Source of the DNA: Acidobacteriota bacterium
GTDB lineage: Bacteria; Acidobacteriota; Polarisedimenticolia; Gp22-AA2
Reading direction: 5' to 3'
DNA: 26,691 nucleotides
Assembly: GCA_016202915.1 (NCBI GenBank)
Contig: JACQNT010000036.1
Coordinates: 1-26,691 of the forward strand
Shown: positions 1-5,963 of the stretch, one piece after another
Layout: each line of letters begins with the position of its first letter
How positions within the stretch are numbered: position 1 is the stretch's first letter
Notes under the pieces: model-generated
The model's database searches: none
Told to the model about the DNA's origin: nothing
What the model saw: the letters and a program-made list of their open reading frames with translations, nothing else
Translations under genes and position numbers: made by a program

Positions 1-1
1 G

Positions 2-1159
2 GGGAAGGCGGTCCGCGGCGTGGTCAAGAACATCACCGAGTACGGCGCCTTCGTGGACCTCGGCGGCATCGACGGCCTGCTCCACAAGACGGACATGTCG
101 TGGGGCCGGATCAACCACCCCACCGAGTTGCTCAACGTCGGCGACGAGATCGAGGTGGTGATCCTCAAGTTCGATCTGGAGAAGGAACGCGTTTCTCTCG
201 GGTACAAGCAGCGGAGCATCGACCCGTGGGAAACCGTGGACACGAAATACCCGCGCGAGTCCCGGGTCAAGGGGAAGGTGGTCAGCCTGACCGACTACGG
301 GGCCTTCATCGAGCTCGAGGCGGGCGTCGAGGGCCTGATCCACGTGTCCGAGATGTCCTGGACCAAGCGCGTCAAGCACCCCTCCAAGCTCCTGGCGGTG
401 GGGGACGCGGTCGAGGCGGTCGTCCTCGACGTGGACCGGTCCGCGCGCCGGCTCTCCCTGGGGCTGCGCCAGACGGAGCCGAACCCGTGGCAGACCATCG
501 GCGACAAGTATAACGAGGGAGACCGGATCACCGGGAAGGTCCGCAACCTGACCGATTTCGGGGCCTTCGTCGAGGTGGAGGAGGGGATCGACGGCCTCGT
601 CCACATCTCCGACATGTCGTGGACCAAGCGCCTCAAGCATCCCTCCGAGATGCTGCGCAAGGGGGATGACGTCGAGGCGGTCATCCTGAAGATCGACTCG
701 GAGAACCAGCGGCTCTCCCTGGGCATCAAGCAGCTCCAGCCGAACGCCTGGGAAGAGTTCTTCAAGAACTACACGATCGGAGACCTGGTGACGGGGCGGA
801 TCGTGCGGCTGACGGACTTCGGCGCCTTCGTCGAGCTGCAGGAGGGGATAGAGGGTCTGGTCCACGTCTCCGAGATCGCCGACGAGCGCGTGGAAAAGCC
901 GTCCGACAAGCTCCACGTCGACGATGCCGTCATCACGAAGATCATCAAGATGGACATCGCCGAGCAGAAGATCGGATTGTCGATCAAGGGGGCCTCCCAG
1001 GACCAGAGCCGCGAGGAGCTGCGCAGTTACATGCGTTCCCAGGGAAGCGGCTCGATCAATCTCGGGGACGTCGTCGGCCATGCGGACGGCCGCCGCACCA
1101 GGGACGAGAAGCGCCGGCGGGGCGGCCGCGACGCCTTCGAGGAGAGCGAGGACGAGTAA
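2..1159 (+). CDS. rpsA: 30S ribosomal protein S1, C-terminal part (5' truncated by window edge)
   Basis: This is the C-terminal 385 residues of ribosomal protein S1, which holds mRNA on the 30S subunit and helps initiate translation of structured or weakly Shine-Dalgarno-led messages. The reading frame is open to base 2, so the start lies outside the window. Four S1/OB-fold repeats are visible at about residues 4-71, 88-158, 175-245 and 262-331 of the partial product. Each has the TDYGAFVE/DL, GL-H-S/TDMSW and VGDxVEAxVL signatures. By comparison with the six-repeat enterobacterial protein they correspond to repeats 3-6. A basic then acidic low-complexity tail (RRRGGRD...EESEDE) ends the protein. 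The next gene is an IHF-type gene, the same rpsA-ihfB order as in E. coli. Identity is very secure; only the N-terminus is missing. Confidence 0.96.
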   Translation, partial: GKAVRGVVKNITEYGAFVDLGGIDGLLHKTDMSWGRINHPTELLNVGDEIEVVILKFDLEKERVSLGYKQRSIDPWETVDTKYPRESRVKGKVVSLTDYGAFIELEAGVEGLIHVSEMSWTKRVKHPSKLLAVGDAVEAVVLDVDRSARRLSLGLRQTEPNPWQTIGDKYNEGDRITGKVRNLTDFGAFVEVEEGIDGLVHISDMSWTKRLKHPSEMLRKGDDVEAVILKIDSENQRLSLGIKQLQPNAWEEFFKNYTIGDLVTGRIVRLTDFGAFVELQEGIEGLVHVSEIADERVEKPSDKLHVDDAVITKIIKMDIAEQKIGLSIKGASQDQSREELRSYMRSQGSGSINLGDVVGHADGRRTRDEKRRRGGRDAFEESEDE

Positions 1160-1161
1160 AA

Positions 1162-1202
1162 GGCCGGGGCATCACCGGCCGGGCGCCCGCCGGGGCGCCG
1201 GC
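1162..1202 (+). other. two tandem GC hairpins between rpsA and the IHF-type gene
   Basis: Stem 1 is GGCCGG (1162-1167) pairing with CCGGCC (1175-1180) across a 7-base loop. Stem 2 is GCCGG (1189-1193) pairing with CCGGC (1198-1202) across a 4-base loop. No T-run follows, so a classical intrinsic terminator is not supported. They may stabilise the rpsA 3' end or set the rpsA-to-ihf expression ratio. GC-rich DNA makes such stems easy to find by chance. Confidence 0.35.
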
Positions 1203-1225
1203 ACAGGGGAGGCGGGGGCGCGCCC

Positions 1226-1555
1226 ATGACCAAGGCGGAGCTTGTGGACGAGGTGTCCCGGGTTTCGGAACTGACCAAGAAGCACTCCGAGGTCATCGTC
1301 AACACGGTCTTCGACTCCATCGTCGACGCGCTGCGCAAGGACGAGAAGATCGAGCTGCGGGGTTTCGGCAGCTTCCGCATACGCCAGAGGCGCTCGCGGC
1401 AGGGGCGCAACCCGAAGACCGGCGATAAGGTTGATGTCCCCGCCAAGAGGATCCCCTACTTCAAGCCCGGCAAGGAGCTGAAGGAATTGATCAACACTGC
1501 AGGGGACGCCTCGGAGGCGGCGGCCTCCTCCATGTTCCCCGGCGTGGAGCCGTAG
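1226..1555 (+). CDS. integration host factor / HU family DNA-bending protein
   Basis: The product is a 109-residue nucleoid-associated protein of the HU/IHF family, which dimerises and bends DNA through two beta-arms. Visible features are the N-terminal helical dimer region (MTKAELVDEVSRVSELTKK), the ELRGFGSF turn, the arm motif with RNPKTGDKVDVPAK, and the closing KPGKELKELIN helix. The match is nearest to IHF-type subunits. A roughly 20-residue Ala/Ser-rich C-terminal extension makes it longer than usual HU (about 90) or IHF (94-99). The ATG at 1226 is preceded by a GGGGAGG box about 14 bases upstream. It lies 66 bases after rpsA, the conserved rpsA-ihfB neighbourhood, which favours an IHF-beta-like role. 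Whether a partner subunit exists elsewhere cannot be seen, so no symbol is assigned. Confidence 0.93.
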   Translation: MTKAELVDEVSRVSELTKKHSEVIVNTVFDSIVDALRKDEKIELRGFGSFRIRQRRSRQGRNPKTGDKVDVPAKRIPYFKPGKELKELINTAGDASEAAASSMFPGVEP

Positions 1556-1603
1556 GACACTGCGGCGGGCGCCGCCCGGCTCCGCTCGCCTGCCCGACCC
1601 ACC

Positions 1604-2167
1604 ATGGACAAGCTGTTCAGCCCCTGGCGTCTGCGCTACGTCACCTCGGGGCGGAGACGCGATCGAGGGTGCGTCTTCTGCGCGGCCGCCAGGGGACGGA
1701 GAGACCGCGACAACCTGGTCCTGTTCCGGGGACGCGGCAACTTCGTCATCCTCAACAAGTACCCCTACAACAACGGCCACCTGATGATCGTCCCCTTCGC
1801 CCACCTGCCCTCCCTGCGGGACGCCGCCCCGGCCGCCCTCGACGAGATGATGGCGCTCACGGTGCGCTGCGAAGCGGCGCTCCGGGCGATCTACCGTCCG
1901 ACGGGGATCAACCTCGGCATGAACCTGGGGCGGAGCGCCGGCGCCGGCATCGAGGGGCACTACCACCTGCACATGGTGCCGCGCTGGGACGGTGACACCA
2001 ACTTCATGAGCGTCATCCACGGGACCCGGGTGATCCCGGAGGCCCTGAAGACGACCTACCGGCGACTGCGTCCCCTCCTGGCCGATGGAAGGGGAGGGAC
2101 GGGGCGCGCCGCTCCCCGGCGGGCCCGCTTGCGGGGGGGCGGAGGGGCGAAGGCGGGACGGCGATGA
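1604..2167 (+). CDS. HIT-family nucleotide hydrolase/phosphorylase (Ap4A phosphorylase-like)
   Basis: The product is a 187-residue histidine-triad protein. The triad H119-Y-H121-L-H123-M-V lies in a GAGIEGHYHLHMVPRWDGDTNF context typical of the Ap4A-phosphorylase-like HIT branch. A CVFC pair (C23, C26) near the N-terminus can form part of the zinc site seen in this branch. The substrate is probably a dinucleoside polyphosphate or nucleoside phosphoramidate; the exact one cannot be read from sequence. The last ~30 residues are a Gly/Arg-rich tail that runs into the next gene. No clear Shine-Dalgarno box precedes the ATG, where the upstream bases are pyrimidine/C-rich, so initiation may rely on S1 or on coupling. 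It overlaps miaB by ATGA (2164-2167), suggesting translational coupling. Confidence 0.92.
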   Translation: MDKLFSPWRLRYVTSGRRRDRGCVFCAAARGRRDRDNLVLFRGRGNFVILNKYPYNNGHLMIVPFAHLPSLRDAAPAALDEMMALTVRCEAALRAIYRPTGINLGMNLGRSAGAGIEGHYHLHMVPRWDGDTNFMSVIHGTRVIPEALKTTYRRLRPLLADGRGGTGRAAPRRARLRGGGGAKAGRR

Positions 2168-3486
2168 AGCGCTACCTGATCGAGACCTGGGGCTGCCAGA
2201 TGAACGCCCACGACTCCGAGAAAATGGGGGGGATTCTGGCGTCCCGTGGTTACGTCCCCGCAGCGACGGCCGCCGAGGCCGACGTCATCCTCCTCAACAC
2301 CTGCAGCGTCCGCGAGAAGCCGGAGAGCAAGGTCTACGCGCGCCTCGGGCAGCTGCGACGCCTGAAGGAAAGGAACACGGATCTGCTCATCGGCGTGTGC
2401 GGATGCGTTGCCCAGCAGGAGAAGGCGGCGATCTTCAGACGCGCGCCGTACGTCGATCTGGTCATGGGGCCGCGCAACATCGCGCAGCTGGGGGACCTCC
2501 TCGATCAGGCCCGGCGAGACGGACGATCCATCAGCCTGGCGCGGGACGACGACCCGGTCGCCTTCCCGCCCGACACCGCCGCCCGTGGCCCCGGGCCGCG
2601 CGCCTACGTGACGGTGATGGAGGGTTGCAACAAGGCCTGCACCTACTGCATCGTCCCGTACACCCGGGGCCGCGAGGTGTACCGTCCCCCCGAGGAGATC
2701 GTCGCCGAAGTCGAGAGCCTGGCCGGGCAGGGGTATCGCGAGATCGAACTCCTCGGCCAGAACGTCAACGCTTACCACTCCGGCGCCGATGACCTGGCGT
2801 CGATCCTGCGCATGATCGACCGCATCCCCGGCGTCTGCCGGGTCCGTTTCACGACGTCCCACCCGGGGCACCTCAAGCGCGGGATCATGGACGCCATGCG
2901 CGACCTCCCGACGGTCTGCAACCACCTGCATCTCCCGGCCCAGTCAGGCTCCGACCGCGTCCTGGAGGCGATGCGGCGCGGCTACACCCGGGCCCGCTAC
3001 ATGGCGAAGATCGGCTACCTCAGATCGGTCGTCCCGGGGATCACCTTCAGCACCGACCTGATCGTCGGGTTCCCCGGGGAGACGGAAGAGGACTTCCGGG
3101 AGACGCTGTCCCTGATGAGGGAGGTGGAGTACGACCAGGCCTACGCCTTCACCTATTCGCCGCGACCCGGCACGCCCGCCGCGGACATGGACGGCGCCGT
3201 GAGCGAGGCGCTGAAGCGCGCCAGGCTGCAGGCCCTGCTCGGTCTTCAGGAGGAGATCCAGGCCCGCCGCAACGCCGCCCTGGTCGGGCGCGCCTTCGAG
3301 GTCCTCGTGGACGGCCAGAGCCGCATGGACAGCCGGATGAAAAAGGGACGGACGACCTGCAACAGGATCGTGCACTTTGAAGCCCCGCAGGCCGCTCGCG
3401 GGAGTCTCGTGCCGGTGCGGATCACTCGCGCTCACGCGCATTCGCTCACCGGCGAGCCGCTTGGGGCCGGCGGCGGCTTGACTTGA
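2164..3486 (+). CDS. miaB: tRNA-2-methylthio-N6-dimethylallyladenosine synthase MiaB
   Basis: This radical-SAM methylthiotransferase adds the ms2 group at A37 of tRNAs reading UNN codons. The N-terminal MTTase domain carries the three auxiliary-cluster cysteines C11 (ETWGCQMN), C47 (NTCSVRE) and C81 (CGCVAQQ). The radical-SAM cluster is C155-N-K-A-C159-T-Y-C162, followed by IVPYTRGREVYRP, the MiaB signature as opposed to RimO or MtaB. LLGQNVNAY and the late GETEEDF region are also typical. A TRAM domain occupies about residues 370-435. Its 440 residues are the normal length. The ATG overlaps the stop of the HIT gene. Its last codons contain the -35 hexamer of the promoter for the next gene. 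It needs a dimethylallylated substrate made by MiaA, which is not in the window. Confidence 0.97.
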   Translation: MKRYLIETWGCQMNAHDSEKMGGILASRGYVPAATAAEADVILLNTCSVREKPESKVYARLGQLRRLKERNTDLLIGVCGCVAQQEKAAIFRRAPYVDLVMGPRNIAQLGDLLDQARRDGRSISLARDDDPVAFPPDTAARGPGPRAYVTVMEGCNKACTYCIVPYTRGREVYRPPEEIVAEVESLAGQGYREIELLGQNVNAYHSGADDLASILRMIDRIPGVCRVRFTTSHPGHLKRGIMDAMRDLPTVCNHLHLPAQSGSDRVLEAMRRGYTRARYMAKIGYLRSVVPGITFSTDLIVGFPGETEEDFRETLSLMREVEYDQAYAFTYSPRPGTPAADMDGAVSEALKRARLQALLGLQEEIQARRNAALVGRAFEVLVDGQSRMDSRMKKGRTTCNRIVHFEAPQAARGSLVPVRITRAHAHSLTGEPLGAGGGLT

Positions 3487-3506
3487 CCGGAACGGCAGGT
3501 TATAAA
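3478..3506 (+). promoter_or_regulatory. sigma70-type promoter for the BFN gene, inside the miaB 3' end
   Basis: TTGACT (3478-3483), a 17-base spacer, and TATAAA (3501-3506). The -35 box abuts the miaB stop codon (3484-3486). Predicted transcription starts near 3513, giving a ~23-base leader with purine-rich GGGGAG before the ATG at 3536. The sequence match is strong; there is no experimental support. Confidence 0.7.
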
Positions 3507-3535
3507 AGGTCGCAAGGGGAGAAGGGCGGGGAATC

Positions 3536-4021
3536 ATGGAACTCGAAATGAAGATCAAAGGTCTGATGATCGACCCGATCACCAATATGCCGATCATCAT
3601 CCTCCGCGACCCCGCCAGCTCGGCGGTGCTGCCGATCTGGGTCGGCATCTTCGAGGCCAACGCCATCGCCTTGCAGATCGAGAAGATCGTCACGCCGCGC
3701 CCCATGACGCACGATCTCCTGAAGAGCATGATCAGCAACATGCACGCCAGCGTCGAGAAGATCGTCATCACCGACCTGAAGGACAACACCTTCTACGCCC
3801 TCATCTTCCTGAACCACGACGGAAAGCTGCTCCCGATCGACTCCAGGCCCAGCGACGCTATCGCTCTGGCCCTGCGCACCGGATCTCCGATTTACGTCAA
3901 CACCGAAGTCATCGAGAAGGCCAAGAACACCGACCTCACCAAGGACGCCGGGGAATCGGAGAGGATCAGGAAGTGGCTTGAGAACCTCGATCCGGACGAG
4001 ATGGGAAAGTACGAAATGTAG
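3536..4021 (+). CDS. bifunctional nuclease (BFN/DUF151) family protein
   Basis: The 161-residue product matches the BFN/DUF151 family throughout: an N-terminal MKIKGLMIDP strand, VLPIWVGIFEANAIAL, TPRPMTHDLL, FYALIFL and the DSRPSDAIALALR motif. Some plant and bacterial members have been reported to have RNase/DNase activity, but the bacterial role is unsettled. The usual bacterial form is 130-190 residues, so this is a normal single-domain member. A C-terminal charged helix (about 130-161, ending DPDEMGKYEM) follows the domain. It has its own promoter rather than relying on miaB transcription, and a purine-rich ribosome-binding region precedes the ATG. The family call is firm; the function is not. 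Confidence 0.92.
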   Translation: MELEMKIKGLMIDPITNMPIIILRDPASSAVLPIWVGIFEANAIALQIEKIVTPRPMTHDLLKSMISNMHASVEKIVITDLKDNTFYALIFLNHDGKLLPIDSRPSDAIALALRTGSPIYVNTEVIEKAKNTDLTKDAGESERIRKWLENLDPDEMGKYEM

Positions 4022-4078
4022 CCCGTCACCCGCGCGGACGCCGCCGGAGTGGCTTGGCTGATTTATTTCGTAAGCTAT

Positions 4079-4128
4079 TCATTAGCAATGACTTACCAGG
4101 TCTTCCTGTCGAAGCCTGGTCGATTGCT
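4079..4128 (+). repeat. nested inverted repeats upstream of parA
   Basis: This is a compact structured element in the 170-base gap before parA. TCATT-agc-AATGA (4079-4091) is a perfect inverted repeat. A longer imperfect stem has AGCAAT (4084-4089) pairing with ATTGCT (4123-4128), ACCAGG (4095-4100) with CCTGGT (4115-4120), and CTTC (4102-4105) with GAAG (4111-4114) around a CTGTC loop. The two structures are mutually exclusive at 4084-4091. The stretch is conspicuously AT-rich for this window. It could terminate BFN transcription (the trailing bases are T-rich but not a run), form a parAB leader or operator, or be a partition site. Confidence 0.5.
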
Positions 4129-4191
4129 CTTGTAGTCGCGCTCCTTCTGAGTCACCGGTAGCCGCCACCGCGCGGCGGAGAGTACCCGGGC

Positions 4192-4947
4192 GTGATCCTG
4201 GCAATCGCGAATCAGAAGGGCGGCGTTGGCAAGACAACAACCGCCATCAATCTCGCCGCGGCCCTCGCACAAAAGGGCTTCGAGACGCTTCTCGTCGATC
4301 TCGATCCCCAGGGGAACGCCACGCTATCGTTCCTCGACCCTGAGCAGCTCAGCCTCTCCATCTACGATTCCCTCGTCGAGGAAGGGAAGTCCCTCAAGGA
4401 CGCCGTCCACAAGACGAACCTCAAGCACTTGGACGTCGTGCCGGCACGGATCAGCCTGGCCAAGTTCGAGAGCAAGCTCCTGGGGGATATCGACAGCCAC
4501 TTCCGCCTCAAGGATCGTCTGAAGACAGTCGCGCGGGACTACAAATACATCGTCGTGGACACGCCACCAACGCTCGGCCTCCTCACAGTGAACGCTCTCG
4601 TGGCGGCGACGCATCTCCTCGTGCCGATCCAGTCATCCTACTTTGCCCTTGAAGGAACTGACGACCTCCTCGAGACTGTCGAAAAAATCAAGGCCCGCCC
4701 CAACCCCAACCTCGAGTTTCTCGGCGTCGTCATCACCATCCACGACAAGCGGACCATCCTCGGGCGGGACATCCGCAACCACATCCGCGAGGTCTTCGGA
4801 GCGAAGGTCTTCAGGACGATCATCTCCCGGAGCGTTCGCCTCGAGGAGAGCCCCGCACACAAGGAGTCGATCTTCAGCTTTGCGCCCCACTCAACGGGGG
4901 CGCTCGAATACTATAAACTCTCAGAAGAGGTGATAGGCCGTGTCTAA
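4192..4947 (+). CDS. parA: ParA-family partition ATPase
   Basis: The product is a 251-residue deviant-Walker-A ATPase of the ParA/Soj type. It dimerises on ATP, coats nucleoid DNA and moves ParB-bound cargo. KGGVGKTT (K9-T16, with signature lysine K9 and P-loop K14) opens the protein. LVDLDPQGNAT (D38) is the A' motif, and VVDTPPTLGL (D123) is Walker B. The C-terminal ESPAHKESIFSFAPHSTGA segment is also characteristic. There is no N-terminal DNA-binding extension, so it is the short, chromosomal/Soj-like form. It starts with GTG; a GGCGGAGAG box lies about nine bases upstream. parB overlaps its last 8 bases. Base composition is lower in GC than in neighbours: one 60-base stretch (4681-4740) hand-counts at 34 G+C, against 42 in a stretch of dnaE (16021-16080). 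Confidence 0.94.
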   Translation: MILAIANQKGGVGKTTTAINLAAALAQKGFETLLVDLDPQGNATLSFLDPEQLSLSIYDSLVEEGKSLKDAVHKTNLKHLDVVPARISLAKFESKLLGDIDSHFRLKDRLKTVARDYKYIVVDTPPTLGLLTVNALVAATHLLVPIQSSYFALEGTDDLLETVEKIKARPNPNLEFLGVVITIHDKRTILGRDIRNHIREVFGAKVFRTIISRSVRLEESPAHKESIFSFAPHSTGALEYYKLSEEVIGRV

Positions 4948-5764
4948 GCAGCGCGGACTTCCCATTCAGAGACGCATGAGGCACGATTATCACTTCGTCG
5001 ATAACCTCTCGACCGGGCCGGCCATCGCGGTAGGCCGGATGATCCCCCTCGATCTTCTCGTCCCGAATCCCCATCAGCCCCGACGGTCCTTTGGCGACCT
5101 GGCGGACCTGATCTCGTCTATCAAGGAGAAAGGGGTCCTGGAGCCGGTCCTCGTCCGCTCCGCCGGCGAGAAGTATCAGATCATCGCGGGCGAGCGACGG
5201 TATCGCGCCTCGGTTGAAGCCGGACTGTCCCAGATACCGTGTGTGGAGATCGATGTCGATGACAGGGGAGTCCTGGAGATCAGCCTCATTGAGAACCTTC
5301 AGAGGAAAGATTTGAACCCTTTCGAAGAGGCCGAGGGGCTGCAGAAGCTGTGCGAGAAGTTCCTCTACACGCACGAGGAGATCGCCAAGAAACTCGGGAA
5401 GTCGCGGACCTCAGTCACCGAGACGCTGACCTTGACCCATATCCCTTCGGAGCTGAGAGAGCGCTGCCGCGAGGCCGGGATCACGGCTCGCTCCACACTT
5501 CTGCTGATCGCCAGGCAGTCGAGCGCCGAGGCGATGGCGAAGACCATCGAAGAGATTAAAGTCTCGGGCCTGACTCGGGATGACGTCCGGAAGATAAAGG
5601 ATGATGAGAGAAAGGGACCGGGCCGCCCGAGGGGGTTCGTCTTTCACTTCAGGCCACCGGACAACAAGTACTCGCTCAACCTGAAATTCAAGAAGTCCGA
5701 GATCTCCAAGGACGAGATCATCGCAACCCTTCGCGAACTGATCAATCGGCTCGCACAGTCCTGA
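4940..5764 (+). CDS. parB: ParB/Spo0J-family partition protein with AT-hook-like linker
   Basis: The product is a 274-residue centromere-binding CTPase-family protein that partners ParA. In order it has a basic N-terminal leader, the ParB N-domain starting near IPLDLLVPNPHQPRR, the CTP-binding box GERRYRA (84-90), the ENLQRKDLNP box (118-127) and a helix-turn-helix around residues 144-165 (THEEIAKKLGKSRTSV). The C-terminal segment is not the usual leucine-rich dimerisation tail. It opens with an AT-hook-like KGPGRPRG (225-232, core GRP 228-230), then a beta-type region and a final helix. The GTG start at 4940 overlaps parA by 8 bases; AGAGG lies about 11 bases upstream. No canonical parS is evident nearby. 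The partner and family are secure; the cargo (chromosome, chromid or an integrated element) is not known. Confidence 0.92.
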   Translation: MSKQRGLPIQRRMRHDYHFVDNLSTGPAIAVGRMIPLDLLVPNPHQPRRSFGDLADLISSIKEKGVLEPVLVRSAGEKYQIIAGERRYRASVEAGLSQIPCVEIDVDDRGVLEISLIENLQRKDLNPFEEAEGLQKLCEKFLYTHEEIAKKLGKSRTSVTETLTLTHIPSELRERCREAGITARSTLLLIARQSSAEAMAKTIEEIKVSGLTRDDVRKIKDDERKGPGRPRGFVFHFRPPDNKYSLNLKFKKSEISKDEIIATLRELINRLAQS

Positions 5765-5803
5765 TCGCGCGACCAATTCAGCCCCATTCTCCACCGGGAC
5801 GAA

Positions 5804-5819
5804 TGTCGGCGCGCCGACA
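5804..5819. repeat. perfect 16-bp palindrome after parB
   Basis: TGTCGGCGCGCCGACA reads identically on both strands. A further GTCGG at 5826-5830 can pair instead with CCGAC at 5814-5818, so two alternative hairpins compete. There is no T-run. Its length equals that of a canonical parS but the sequence is different. It may be a protein-binding site, a 3'-end hairpin for parAB, or chance in GC-rich DNA. Confidence 0.5.
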
Positions 5820-5857
5820 CCGCCGTCGGTGCTGCCCGGCTCCTTCGCAAGTTGACA

Positions 5858-5871
5858 TAAGATATCTTATC
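5858..5871. repeat. perfect 14-bp AT-rich palindrome after parB
   Basis: ATAAGATATCTTAT is a perfect palindrome with only two G/C positions, in a window that is otherwise about two-thirds G+C. Its first base is the last base of a TTGACA hexamer (5853-5858). No convincing -10 follows at the right spacing. It lies 94 bases after the parB stop and 92 before the lptFG start, so it could be an operator for lptFG, a partition site, or a relic. Confidence 0.6.
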
Positions 5872-5928
5872 GGACGTCGCTGGGATCGAAGGCGATAGGG
5901 TCCGTCCACCGTCGCCATGCCTGTCTGG

Positions 5929-5957
5929 TTGACGCCCACCCTGGACGCGCCTAACAT
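5929..5957 (+). promoter_or_regulatory. promoter placing transcription start at the lptFG start codon
   Basis: TTGACG (5929-5934), a 17-base spacer, and TAACAT (5952-5957). Six bases separate the -10 box from the GTG at 5964, so the predicted +1 is the start codon itself. No Shine-Dalgarno sequence lies in this interval, consistent with a leaderless mRNA. Confidence 0.6.
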
Positions 5958-5963
5958 CGCACC

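Noticed and set aside
4022..5963. canonical parS (GTTTCACGTGAAAC-type) near parAB
   Set aside because: I searched by eye on both strands and found none; the palindromes present have different sequences.
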